Positions 1-7,260 of a stretch of 12,091 bases of DNA are shown here, piece by piece. The notes beneath the pieces are model-generated. The model ran no database searches, was not told the DNA's origin, and worked only from the letters and a program-made list of their open reading frames with translations. Source of the stretch: JBBQSN01 sp038213835 (GTDB lineage: Bacteria; Actinomycetota; Actinomycetes; Actinomycetales; CAWJMD01); contig JBBQSN010000108.1 in assembly GCA_038213835.1 (NCBI GenBank), positions 1 through 12,091 on the forward strand. Direction: 5' to 3'. Within the stretch, counting starts at the first letter, position 1. Every line of letters starts with the position of its first letter. The position numbers were made by a program, and so were the translations under genes.

Positions 1-1
1 G

Positions 2-1558
2 GGGGTCAGCGGCACCCGGATCCGGTCCTGGGCCGACCGGCAGGTGTTCACCGCCGATGCCGGGTTCACCTACGACGAGCTCGTCACCCGCACCCGGCAG
101 ACCTCGTTCCTCGTGCCCGGCCTGCGGCTCACCGTCCGCGACGAGCGCGGCCTGGTCGGCACGCCGGGGGAGCACGGCCCGCACGAGGAGGTCTTCGTCC
201 ACGAGGGCGGGATCACCGAGTTCGTCGGGCACCTCGCGGTCGACAACCCCGTCACCGAGGTCTGGCGGCTGCACGGCGCGGGCTCGTTCCGCGAGACCGT
301 CCCCGTGCTGGACGCCCTGGGCCACCTCGAGCCCACCGAGGTCGAGCGCGAGTGCGTGGTCGACGTCGCGCTGCGCTGGGGCACCGGGTACGACACCACG
401 GTCCGCTCGTTCGTCAACATCATCGCCACGCCCAAGGGCGGCACCCACCTGGCCGGGTTCGAGACCTCGATGCTGAGGACCTTCCGCAAGACCGTCGAGG
501 CGAACGCGCGACGGCTCAAGGCGGGCAACGACAAGCTGGAGAAGGACGACGTCATGGCCGGGCTGACGGCCGTGCTGACCGTCCGGTTGGCCGAGCCGCA
601 GTTCGAGGGCCAGACCAAGGAGGTCCTCGGCACCTCGGCGGTGCGCGCCATCGTCGCGCGCGTGGTCGACACGGAGCTGACGGCGTTGCTCGGCTCCACC
701 AAGCGGGCGGACAAGCAGCAGGCGGCCTCGCTGCTGGAGAAGGTCGTCGCCGAGATGAAGGCGCGGATCAGCGCCCGCGTGCACAAGGAGACCCAGCGCC
801 GCAAGAACGCGCTGGAGACCTCCTCGCTGCCCGCCAAGCTGGCCGACTGCCGCAGCGACGACGTCGAGCGCTCCGAGCTGTTCATCGTCGAGGGCGACAG
901 CGCCCTCGGCACAGCGAAGCTGGCGCGCTCCTCGGACTTCCAGGCGCTGCTGCCGATCCGCGGCAAGATCCTCAACGTCCAGAAGGCCTCTGTCACCGAC
1001 ATGCTCAAGAACGTCGAGTGCGCGGCGATCATCCAGGTGATCGGCGCCGGCTCCGGCCGTTCGTTCGACCTCGGGTCGGCGCGCTACGGCAAGGTCGTGC
1101 TGATGACCGACGCCGACGTCGACGGCGCCCACATCCGCACCCTGCTGCTCACGCTGATGTTCCGGTACATGCGCCCCCTGGTCGACGCCGGCCGGGTGTT
1201 CGCCGCCGTGCCGCCGCTGCACCGGGTCGAGGTGATCGGAGCCGGGCGGGCCAAGAACGAGCTGGTCTACACCTACTCCGAGGCCGAGCTGCACGCGCTG
1301 CTGAAGAAGCTGGCGAAGTCGGGCAGGCGCTACAAGGAACCGATCCAGCGCTACAAGGGCCTCGGCGAGATGGACGCCGACCAGCTGGCCGAGACCACGA
1401 TGGACCCGCGCCACCGCACCCTGCGCCGGGTCGGCACCGGCGACGCCGAGAACGCCGAGCGGGTGTTCGAGCTGCTGATGGGCAACGACGTCGCCCCGCG
1501 CAAGGACTTCATCGTCGAGGGCGCCGCCGACCTCGACCGTGACCGCATCGACGCCTGA
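2..1558 (+). CDS. parE: DNA topoisomerase IV-type subunit B (ParE), 5'-truncated
   Basis: ATPase subunit of a type IIA topoisomerase that pairs with ParC to decatenate and relax chromosomal DNA. The frame is open to the left edge, so the start lies outside. 518 residues are visible, and roughly 180 N-terminal residues holding most of the GHKL ATP-binding site are missing by comparison with the usual ~700. Seen in order (fragment numbering): the end of the GHKL domain (SGTRIRSWAD); a transducer domain with PKGGTH and the QTK lysine loop near residue 204; a TOPRIM domain with EGDSALGTAK at 297 and DADVDGAH at 370; the C-terminal RYKGLGEMD near 450. EGDSALGTAK, where gyrase GyrB usually has EGDSAGGSAK, and the convergent parC favour the actinobacterial ParE-like paralogue over the main GyrB. 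There is no long insertion of the proteobacterial GyrB kind. The Ser in IRSW replaces the usual Phe (IRFW). Confidence 0.95.
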   Translation, partial: GVSGTRIRSWADRQVFTADAGFTYDELVTRTRQTSFLVPGLRLTVRDERGLVGTPGEHGPHEEVFVHEGGITEFVGHLAVDNPVTEVWRLHGAGSFRETVPVLDALGHLEPTEVERECVVDVALRWGTGYDTTVRSFVNIIATPKGGTHLAGFETSMLRTFRKTVEANARRLKAGNDKLEKDDVMAGLTAVLTVRLAEPQFEGQTKEVLGTSAVRAIVARVVDTELTALLGSTKRADKQQAASLLEKVVAEMKARISARVHKETQRRKNALETSSLPAKLADCRSDDVERSELFIVEGDSALGTAKLARSSDFQALLPIRGKILNVQKASVTDMLKNVECAAIIQVIGAGSGRSFDLGSARYGKVVLMTDADVDGAHIRTLLLTLMFRYMRPLVDAGRVFAAVPPLHRVEVIGAGRAKNELVYTYSEAELHALLKKLAKSGRRYKEPIQRYKGLGEMDADQLAETTMDPRHRTLRRVGTGDAENAERVFELLMGNDVAPRKDFIVEGAADLDRDRIDA

Positions 1559-1615
1559 CGTCCTGTCCCGTACGAACCGTCCGGACCCGACCACCGTCCC
1601 GGTTCCGGCGTGGGC

Positions 1616-1627
1616 GGTTGTGCAACC
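1616..1627. promoter_or_regulatory. Short inverted repeat upstream of permease
   Basis: GGTTG-TG-CAACC forms perfect 5-bp arms around a 2-bp centre in the 140-bp gap between parE and the permease, about 70 bp before the permease ATG. It could be a small operator half-site pair. It is short enough to occur by chance, and I see no clear -10/-35 next to it. Confidence 0.2.
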
Positions 1628-1685
1628 CCACCCCGCGGAGGAGAGTGACCGCCGAACGCCCGGCGGGGACGCCTGGCCACGACGT

Positions 1686-1691
1686 GGGGAG
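1686..1691 (+). promoter_or_regulatory. Ribosome binding site deciding the permease start
   Basis: GGGGAG lies 7 nt upstream of the ATG at 1699, which is ideal spacing. This favours that ATG over two earlier in-frame starts: TTG at 1618, with no site, and GTG at 1645, where a GGAGGA sits only 2 nt away and is too close. The residues those starts would add look like non-conserved, Arg/Pro-rich translated leader. Confidence 0.6.
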
Positions 1692-1698
1692 CCCCTCG

Positions 1699-3141
1699 AT
1701 GACGAACCTGAGCAAGCCCGGGACGGACGGCGGGTCAGCGGCGCCCGCGGCCGAGGAGCAGCCCGAGCTGAAGCGGGTGATGGGCCCCAGGCTGCTGCTG
1801 CTGTTCATCGTCGGCGACATCCTCGGTACGGGCATCTACGCCCTCACGGGTCAGGTCGCCGCCGAGGTCGGCGGCGCCGCGTGGGTGCCGTTCCTGGTCG
1901 CCTTCGGGGTCGCGCTGCTCACGGCGTTCAGCTACCTCGAGCTGGTCACCAAGTACCCGCAGGCCGCCGGTGCCGCGCTGTACACGCACAAGGCGTTCGG
2001 CATCCACTTCGTCACCTTCATCGTCTGCTTCACGGTGATGTGCTCGGGCATCACCTCGGCCTCCACGGCCTCGCGCGCCTTCGCCGCGAACCTCGCCAAG
2101 GGCCTCAAGATCGACGAGCCCGGCCCAGGGTTGATCCTGGTCGTCGCCCTGGGCTTCATGGCGCTGGTGATGCTGGTGAACTTCCGCGGCGTCGGTGAGA
2201 GCGTCAAGGCCAACGTCGTCCTCACCCTGGTGGAGCTGTCCGGCCTGGCGCTGGTGATCGTGATCGGCCTCTACGCGATGACCGCCGGTCGCGCGGACTG
2301 GTCTCAGGTGATCGCCTTCGACTCCCCCGACGACAAGAACGTCTTCCTCGCCGTCACGACGGCGACGTCGCTCGCGTTCTTCGCGATGGTGGGCTTCGAG
2401 GACTCGGTGAACATGGCCGAGGAGACCAAGGACCCCTCGAAGATCTTCCCCAAGGTGATGCTGACCGGCCTGAGCATCACCGGCGTCATCTACGTCCTCG
2501 TCTCGATCTGCGCCGTCGCGCTGGTCCCGCTCGGCGAGCTCGCAGGCAGCGACACCCCTCTGGTCTCCGTCGTGGAGGCCGGGGCGCCCGGCTTCCCGAC
2601 CACCGACATCCTCCCCTTCATCTCGATGTTCGCCGTCGCCAACTCGGCCCTGATCAACATGCTGATGGCCAGTCGGCTGCTCTACGGCATGGCCAAGCAG
2701 GAGGTGCTGCCCCCGCCGCTGGCCAAGGTGCACAAGACCCGCCGCACCCCGTGGGTGGCCATCCTGTTCACGACGGCCCTTGCGTTCGGCCTCATCACCT
2801 ACGTCTCGTTCGCCAGCGACGACGCCATCTCCTTGCTGGGCGGCACCACCTCCCTGCTGCTCCTCGCGGTGTTCGCGGTCGTCAACGTCGCGGTGCTGAA
2901 GCTGCGCCGCAGCACGGTCGAGCACGACCACTTCGTCACGCCGACGTGGATCCCGGTCGTGGGGGCCGTCGTCTGCGTGTTCCTGGTGACGCCGTTGTCC
3001 GGCCGCCCCGTCGACCAGTACGAGATCGCCGGCGGGCTGCTGGTGCTCGGTGTCGTGCTCTGGGCCGTGACCTGGCTGGTCAACCGCGGCGTCTACGCCA
3101 AGAAGACCTTCATGAGGGACCCCACCGACCTGTCCGGCTGA
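1699..3141 (+). CDS. APC-superfamily amino acid permease
   Basis: Predicted secondary transporter of the amino acid-polyamine-organocation superfamily, importing or exchanging an amino acid or amine across the cytoplasmic membrane; substrate not readable. 480 aa from the ATG with the GGGGAG site. I count about 12 hydrophobic segments (near 31-50, 60-80, 102-122, 144-161, 172-195, 215-235, 255-278, 303-326, 351-370, 376-400, 416-431, 442-462), the standard APC number. Family motifs are the unwound TM1 sequence GDILGTGIYALTG (39-51), FFAMVGFEDSVNMAEETKDP (227-246) after TM6, and SRLLYGMAKQEVLPPPLAKV with RRTPWVAI before TM9. A soluble acidic N-terminal tail of ~28 residues precedes TM1. It follows parE by 140 bp on the same strand and is probably transcribed separately. 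No truncation is seen. Confidence 0.9.
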   Translation: MTNLSKPGTDGGSAAPAAEEQPELKRVMGPRLLLLFIVGDILGTGIYALTGQVAAEVGGAAWVPFLVAFGVALLTAFSYLELVTKYPQAAGAALYTHKAFGIHFVTFIVCFTVMCSGITSASTASRAFAANLAKGLKIDEPGPGLILVVALGFMALVMLVNFRGVGESVKANVVLTLVELSGLALVIVIGLYAMTAGRADWSQVIAFDSPDDKNVFLAVTTATSLAFFAMVGFEDSVNMAEETKDPSKIFPKVMLTGLSITGVIYVLVSICAVALVPLGELAGSDTPLVSVVEAGAPGFPTTDILPFISMFAVANSALINMLMASRLLYGMAKQEVLPPPLAKVHKTRRTPWVAILFTTALAFGLITYVSFASDDAISLLGGTTSLLLLAVFAVVNVAVLKLRRSTVEHDHFVTPTWIPVVGAVVCVFLVTPLSGRPVDQYEIAGGLLVLGVVLWAVTWLVNRGVYAKKTFMRDPTDLSG

Positions 3142-3172
3142 TACTCGCTGGTGCCCGTCGGTCAACCCTCGA

Positions 3173-3178
3173 TACCGT
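3173..3178 (+). promoter_or_regulatory. Putative -10 box for leaderless GNAT mRNA
   Basis: TACCGT fits the actinobacterial -10 pattern TANNNT and ends 7 nt before the GTG at 3186, so transcription would begin at or next to the start codon. No purine-rich Shine-Dalgarno precedes this GTG. No convincing -35 element is visible. Confidence 0.4.
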
Positions 3179-3185
3179 CCGGCGC

Positions 3186-4241
3186 GTGGACCAGCCCGCC
3201 TACCCCGCCCCCGACCTCGGCCTGACCTGGCGTCCCCTGACTGCTGAGGACGTCCCTGCGTGGCTGGTGCTGCAGCAGGCGATCGAGGTCGCCGACGCCG
3301 CGAACGAGCGGTTCGACGCCGACGACCTGCTGGAGGAGCTGACGGTCGGGTCGTACAAGGTCCCCGAGCGCGACTCGCTCGTGGGCCTGGACGCCGACGG
3401 CACGATGCGCGCCTTCGGCGTGAACAACCTGCTCCCGGGTGACTCGCTGCGCCGGGCCTACCTGTTCGGCGGTGTCGACCCCGCGTGGCGGCGGCGAGGC
3501 ATCGGCCGCGAGCTGCTGCGCTGGCAGCACGACCAGTCCCGCCGCGCGTGGGTGCAGGACGAGACCGGTCCGGTCGACGAGCTACGCCCGTGGCGGGTGA
3601 TGGTGAACCACCCGCAGCGGCTCGAGGCCAACAACGCGCTCGCCGCGGCGCTGGGGTTCGAGCAGGTGCGGTTGTTCCACGACATGGTGCGTGAGCTGAC
3701 GACCCCGGGGGCCCCCGCCGTGCCTGAGATCGCGGTCGAGCCTGCGTTGGTGCTGGCCCCGTGGACGGCCGAGCTCGACGAGGCCGTCCGGCTCGCCCAC
3801 AACGAGGCCTTCGCCGGGCACTGGGGCTCCCAGCCGCGCGATCAGGAGGCCTGGCAGCAGTGGGGGATAGGCCACAAGAACGCCCGGCGCGACTGGTCCT
3901 TCGTGGTGCTCGACACCAGCCGCGAGGAGGACGGGCACCCCGCCGTCGCCGCCTACACCCTCTCCAGCGCCTACACCCAGGACTGGGAGACGCAGGGCTA
4001 CTCCCAGGGCTGGACCGGGCTGCTCGGCGTGCGTCCGGACTGGCGCGGGAAGCGGCTCGCCCCGGCCCTGCTGGCGGCCGCGTTGACCGCGTTCGCCGCC
4101 GACGGCATGCAGAAGGCCGGTCTGGACGTGGACACCGGCAACGTCAACGGGGCGCTGCGGCTCTACGAGGGCATGGGGTACCGGGTGGAGCACACCTCGG
4201 CCACCTGGGCGGTGGAGGGGACGGGGTCGGCGGCGCTCTGA
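3186..4241 (+). CDS. Tandem-GNAT N-acetyltransferase
   Basis: Predicted acetyl-CoA-dependent N-acetyltransferase with two GNAT domains in one 351-residue chain; substrate unknown. The N-terminal domain (about 12-170) carries the CoA pyrophosphate loop WRRRGIGREL (101-110). The C-terminal domain (about 185-345) carries LGVRPDWRGKRLAPALL (280-296) followed by DVDTGNVNGALRLYEGMGYR, the usual beta4-alpha4 end of a GNAT fold. The second loop (RGKRLA) lacks the middle Gly of the consensus RGxGxG/A, so one domain may be less active. The double-GNAT layout and the AHNEAFAGHWG stretch recall the mycothiol synthase MshD group, but the length and context do not justify that name. I chose the GTG at 3186 because homology-like sequence (TWRPLTAED) begins just after it and a -10-like box sits 7 nt before it. 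Its stop lies in the convergent hairpin. Confidence 0.85.
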   Translation: MDQPAYPAPDLGLTWRPLTAEDVPAWLVLQQAIEVADAANERFDADDLLEELTVGSYKVPERDSLVGLDADGTMRAFGVNNLLPGDSLRRAYLFGGVDPAWRRRGIGRELLRWQHDQSRRAWVQDETGPVDELRPWRVMVNHPQRLEANNALAAALGFEQVRLFHDMVRELTTPGAPAVPEIAVEPALVLAPWTAELDEAVRLAHNEAFAGHWGSQPRDQEAWQQWGIGHKNARRDWSFVVLDTSREEDGHPAVAAYTLSSAYTQDWETQGYSQGWTGLLGVRPDWRGKRLAPALLAAALTAFAADGMQKAGLDVDTGNVNGALRLYEGMGYRVEHTSATWAVEGTGSAAL

Positions 4242-4257
4242 CCGCCCCACCCCGTCC
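4219..4257. terminator. Candidate bidirectional terminator between converging genes
   Basis: GGACGGGGT (4219-4227) pairs perfectly with ACCCCGTCC (4249-4257). Inside it, GGCGG (4229-4233) pairs with CCGCC (4242-4246), leaving an 8-nt loop. The structure overlaps the GNAT stop codon (4239-4241) and ends 5 bp before the stop of the converging ytxH-like gene (4262). It is symmetrical, so it would fold in either transcript. There is no T-tract, which is common for hairpin terminators of high-GC actinomycetes. Confidence 0.6.
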
Positions 4258-4261
4258 TGTG

Positions 4262-4609
4262 TCAGGGGAGCTTGTCGCCGCCTGGACCGAACCCGCTGGT
4301 ATCGGCGTGGAGCTCGCCGTCGGTGCCGCGGTGCAGCGTCTCGGGCAGGTCCTCGCCGTGCACCCGGTCCTTCACCTGGGCTCCGACCTGCGCGCCCGCG
4401 GCGCGGGTGGCGGCGCCGACCTTCTCGGCCACGACGGGTGCCTTCTCAGCCAGGGTCTGCTTGGCGACCGCGACCTTCTGTTGCACCGGGTCGCTCACCC
4501 AGAGCTGCTCTGCCTTGGTCTTGATCTGCTCGTACCGCTTCTGCCCGGCCTTGGTGCCCAGGACGTACCCGGCGGCGACGCCGGCGACGAACGTGATCCT
4601 CTTCATCAT
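4262..4609 (-). CDS. YtxH-like small membrane-anchored protein
   Basis: 115-aa protein of unknown function. The N-terminus has one hydrophobic segment with small-residue spacing (ITFVAGVAAGYVLGTKAG, about 5-22) followed by QKRYEQIK. This arrangement (AGYVLGTxAGxxRYEQI) is widespread in actinobacterial proteins annotated as YtxH-domain or hypothetical. The rest is Ala/Lys/Glu/Val-rich, probably an extended amphipathic helix or coiled coil (PVQQKVAVAKQTLAEKAPVVAEKVGAATRAAG, written here in pieces: first PVQQKVAVAKQ, then TLAEKAPVVAEKV), with a Gly/Asp-rich acidic tail. Two adjacent Met codons can start it; AGGA lies 5 nt before the second (4606), so 4606 may be the true start. It is 87 bp downstream of parC on the same strand and may be co-transcribed, though no functional link is known to me. 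Confidence 0.85.
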   Translation of the reverse strand: MMKRITFVAGVAAGYVLGTKAGQKRYEQIKTKAEQLWVSDPVQQKVAVAKQTLAEKAPVVAEKVGAATRAAGAQVGAQVKDRVHGEDLPETLHRGTDGELHADTSGFGPGGDKLP

Positions 4610-4696
4610 GGTCCTGCTTCTTTCCTCGGGGACCGTTCATCGAACCAGACGCCGGGGGCGGGCGCGCGACGAGCCGGGCCGGGCCCTGCTCCCGGG

Positions 4697-7147
4697 TCAG
4701 CCGATGGCGTGCAGCGGCTGGGGGAGCGGGGTCCCCGACCCGTCGCGGCGGCCGGTGGCGGGCGGCAGGTCGACCGGGCTGCCGGACGACGCGGTGCCGC
4801 GGGCGGGCGCCGGCCCGACCCACGCCAGCGCGAGCTGGTCCTCTCCCCGGAGGAACCGGTGGCAGCGCACGCCTCCGGTCCCGCGGCCCTTGGCCGGGTA
4901 CTCCCCGAGCGTGGTGACCTTGACGGTCCCCGCCTCGGTGCCCGGCAGGGCCGCCGACGAGCCGGCGACCGTCACCACGACGTCGTCCTCGCCCGGGACC
5001 AGGACGCCGAACCAGACCGCGCGGGCACCGGCGGCGAGCCGCACTCCGGCCATGCCGCCGGCCGCGCGGCCCTGGGGCCGCACCGCCGAGGCGCCGAACC
5101 GCAGCAGCTGGGCGTCCGAGGTGACGAACACCAGCTCGGCTCGATCGGTCTGCGCCGCAGGGAGGTCCACGGCACCGACGACCTCGTCACCGTCCTTGAG
5201 CGAGACGACCTCCCAGGCGTCGCGGCCCGGGTGGTCGGCCACCACGCGCTTGACCACGCCGGACGCGGTCCCGAGCGCGAGGCCGGTGTCGTGGTCGGTG
5301 AGCGAGGTGAGGGCCACGACGCGCTCCCCGGCCTCGAGGGTGACGTACTCGCTCAGGGGACCGCCCCCGGCCAGCGAGAGCGGTCCGGCCGTGGGCGGGA
5401 CCGCCGGGATGTCGACCACCCCGAGGCGCAGCACCCGCCCGGCCGAGGTGACCACCCCGACCTGACCGCGCGCGGTGTCCAGCACCTGCGACCGCACGAC
5501 GTCGTGGGCCGCGCGGTCGCCTCCGGTCGGTGGCTCCGGCGGTTCCGAGCCCGTGGTGCGCGCCAGCAGGCCTGTGGCGGACAGCAGCACCCAGCACGGG
5601 TCGTCGCACACCTCGAGCGGGGCAGCAGCGGACCGGCTGGTCGCCTGGCCCGAGCCCTCCAGCAGGACGGTGCGCCGCGGCGTCCCGTACGTGGTGGCGA
5701 CCTGTGCCAGCTCGACGGACACCACGGTGCGCAGCAGCGCGTCGTCGCCGAGGATCTGCTCCAGCTCGGCGATCTGGGCGGTGAGCTCGTCGCGCTCGCT
5801 CTCCAGCTCGATCCGGGAGAACCTGGTGAGCCGGCGCAGCCGCAGCTCGAGGATGTACTCGGCCTGCGGGTGGTCGAGGTCGAACACCTGCATCAGCCGC
5901 TCACGGGCTCCCTCGGTGTCGTCGCTCGCGCGGATCACCTGGATCACCTCGTCGATGTCGAGGATGGCGACCAGCAGGCCCTCGATCAGGTGCAGCCGTT
6001 CGCGCCGCTTGGCCAGCCGGTGCGCGGTGCGCCGCCGCACGACCTCCAGCCGGTGCGCCACGTAGACCTGCAGCAGCTCGCGCAGCCCGAGGGTGCGTGG
6101 CTGCCCCTCGACCAGGCAGACGTTGTTGATGCCGAACGAGTCCTCCATCGGTGTCAGCCGGTAGAGCTGCTCGAGCACGGCGTCGGGGTTGAAGCCGGTC
6201 TTGACCTCGATCACCAGGCGCAGACCGTGGCTGCGGTCGGTGAGGTCGGTGACGGCGGAGACGCCCTGCAGCTTCTTGGCCTGGACGGCGTCCTTGATCT
6301 TCTCGATCACCTTCTCGGGACCGACCGTGTAGGGCAGCTCGGTGACGACGATGCCCTGGCGGCGTGCGGTGATGCTCTCGACCCGGGTGGTCGCGCGGGT
6401 GCGGAAGGTGCCGCGGCCGGTGGCGTAGGCCTCGCGGATGCCGTCGAGCCCGACGATCTTGCCGCCGGTGGGAAGGTCGGGGCCGGGGACGAACCGCATC
6501 AGCGCGTCGAGGCTCGCGTCCGGGTTCCTGATGAGGTGCCGTGCGGCGGAGACCACCTCGACCAGGTTGTGCGGGGCCATGTTGGTCGCCATGCCCACCG
6601 CGATGCCGGAGGCGCCGTTGACGAGCAGGTTCGGGAACGCCGCCGGCAGGACCTCGGGCTGGGTCAGCTGGTTGTCGTAGTTGGGGACGAAGTCGACGAC
6701 GTCCTCGTCCAGGCCCGCCGTCATCTCCAGCGCCGGCGGGGCCAGGCGTGCCTCGGTGTATCTCGGCGCAGCCGGTCCATCGTCGAGGGAACCGAAGTTG
6801 CCGTGCCCGTCGACCAGCGGGAGCCGCAGCGAGAACGGCTGGGCCATCCGGACCAGGGCGTCGTAGATCGCGGCGTCGCCGTGCGGGTGCAGCTTGCCCA
6901 TCACCTCGCCGACCACGCGTGAGCACTTCACGTGCCCGCGGTCGGGACGCAGCCCCATGTCCGACATCGAGTACAGGATCCGCCGCTGCACCGGCTTGAG
7001 GCCGTCGCGGGCGTCGGGCAGGGCCCGGGAGTAGATGACCGAGTAGGCATACTCCAGGAAGGAGTCCTGCATCTCCGAGGAGACGTCGATGTCGACGATC
7101 TTCTCGGTGAAGTCCTGCGGCGGAGGGGGAGTGGAGCGACGGGCCAT
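4697..7147 (-). CDS. parC: DNA topoisomerase IV-type subunit A (ParC)
   Basis: Breakage-reunion subunit of the type IIA topoisomerase, partner of ParE; cuts and religates both DNA strands via a tyrosyl link. Complete, 816 aa. Seen: ARDGLKPVQRRIL (46-58) in the winged-helix domain; the quinolone pocket GKLHPHGDAAIYDALVRMAQ (84-103) with Ala92 where E. coli GyrA has Ser83, and Asp96 at the Asp87 position; the catalytic Tyr130 in PRYTEARL; the tower region with GASGIAVGMATNMAPHNL (178-194); a coiled-coil-gate segment near 365-490; and a beta-pinwheel C-terminal domain from about 500, ending in GRGTGGVRCHRFLRGEDQLALAW. No canonical GyrA box (QRRGGKG) is present; RPQGRAAGGMAG (690-701) sits in a comparable blade. 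The missing box supports topo IV-type over gyrase. The ATG at 7147 is followed at once by recognisable sequence. The nitroreductase lies upstream in tandem, 147 bp away. Confidence 0.96.
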   Translation of the reverse strand: MARRSTPPPPQDFTEKIVDIDVSSEMQDSFLEYAYSVIYSRALPDARDGLKPVQRRILYSMSDMGLRPDRGHVKCSRVVGEVMGKLHPHGDAAIYDALVRMAQPFSLRLPLVDGHGNFGSLDDGPAAPRYTEARLAPPALEMTAGLDEDVVDFVPNYDNQLTQPEVLPAAFPNLLVNGASGIAVGMATNMAPHNLVEVVSAARHLIRNPDASLDALMRFVPGPDLPTGGKIVGLDGIREAYATGRGTFRTRATTRVESITARRQGIVVTELPYTVGPEKVIEKIKDAVQAKKLQGVSAVTDLTDRSHGLRLVIEVKTGFNPDAVLEQLYRLTPMEDSFGINNVCLVEGQPRTLGLRELLQVYVAHRLEVVRRRTAHRLAKRRERLHLIEGLLVAILDIDEVIQVIRASDDTEGARERLMQVFDLDHPQAEYILELRLRRLTRFSRIELESERDELTAQIAELEQILGDDALLRTVVSVELAQVATTYGTPRRTVLLEGSGQATSRSAAAPLEVCDDPCWVLLSATGLLARTTGSEPPEPPTGGDRAAHDVVRSQVLDTARGQVGVVTSAGRVLRLGVVDIPAVPPTAGPLSLAGGGPLSEYVTLEAGERVVALTSLTDHDTGLALGTASGVVKRVVADHPGRDAWEVVSLKDGDEVVGAVDLPAAQTDRAELVFVTSDAQLLRFGASAVRPQGRAAGGMAGVRLAAGARAVWFGVLVPGEDDVVVTVAGSSAALPGTEAGTVKVTTLGEYPAKGRGTGGVRCHRFLRGEDQLALAWVGPAPARGTASSGSPVDLPPATGRRDGSGTPLPQPLHAIG

Positions 7148-7153
7148 GCCACG

Positions 7154-7159
7154 ATTGTC
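7154..7159 (-). promoter_or_regulatory. Putative -10 box for parC
   Basis: On the minus strand GACAAT sits 6 nt before the parC ATG, the same distance as the boxes before three other genes here. The position suggests a leaderless transcript. Only the A2 and T6 of TANNNT match. The overlapping GGGGA, about 9-10 nt from the ATG, could instead act as a ribosome binding site. Confidence 0.3.
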
Positions 7160-7181
7160 CCCGAGGGACGGCGGAGGGTCG

Positions 7182-7198
7182 CGACCGCCACGCGGTCG
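7182..7198. repeat. Inverted repeat upstream of parC
   Basis: CGACCGC and GCGGTCG are perfect 7-bp arms around a 3-bp centre (CAC), 35-51 bp upstream of the parC ATG. It overlaps a 10-bp palindrome GGTCGCGACC at 7177-7186. The position fits an operator over the -35 region of a parC promoter. It could also be a hairpin stopping readthrough from the nitroreductase. Confidence 0.4.
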
Positions 7199-7260
7199 AG
7201 CGTCGACAGCAGTGAGAGAGCGCGACCGCGACCGGCGCGCAGGGTGGGTCGCACTCGTGC

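Noticed and set aside
1574..1605. GAACCG...CGGTTC hairpin as a parE terminator
   Set aside because: Only 6 bp of stem around a 20-nt loop with no extension; too weak to call.
1618..1698. Earlier TTG (1618) or GTG (1645) starts for the permease
   Set aside because: TTG has no ribosome site and GTG has GGAGGA only 2 nt away; the ATG at 1699 has GGGGAG at 7 nt and begins just before the conserved part.
2751..3185. Upstream extension of the tandem-GNAT frame into the permease gene
   Set aside because: The extension overlaps the permease in another frame and gives Arg/His-rich shadow sequence; homology-like sequence begins after GTG 3186.
3186..4241. Naming the tandem GNAT as mycothiol synthase (mshD)
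   Set aside because: Only the two-domain layout and a short HNEAF-like stretch agree; other mshD features and context are missing.
4635..4645. GTTC-ATC-GAAC near the ytxH-like gene as a LexA (SOS) box
   Set aside because: Half-sites are in the opposite order to the actinobacterial GAAC-N4-GTTC box and the spacer is 3.
3761..6922. Very long open frame on the plus strand (over 1000 codons) antisense to parC
   Set aside because: Its product is a low-complexity Arg/Gly/Ala/Asp/His mix with no family motif, and it lies opposite a full ParC with catalytic residues. It is the usual shadow frame of GC-rich coding DNA.
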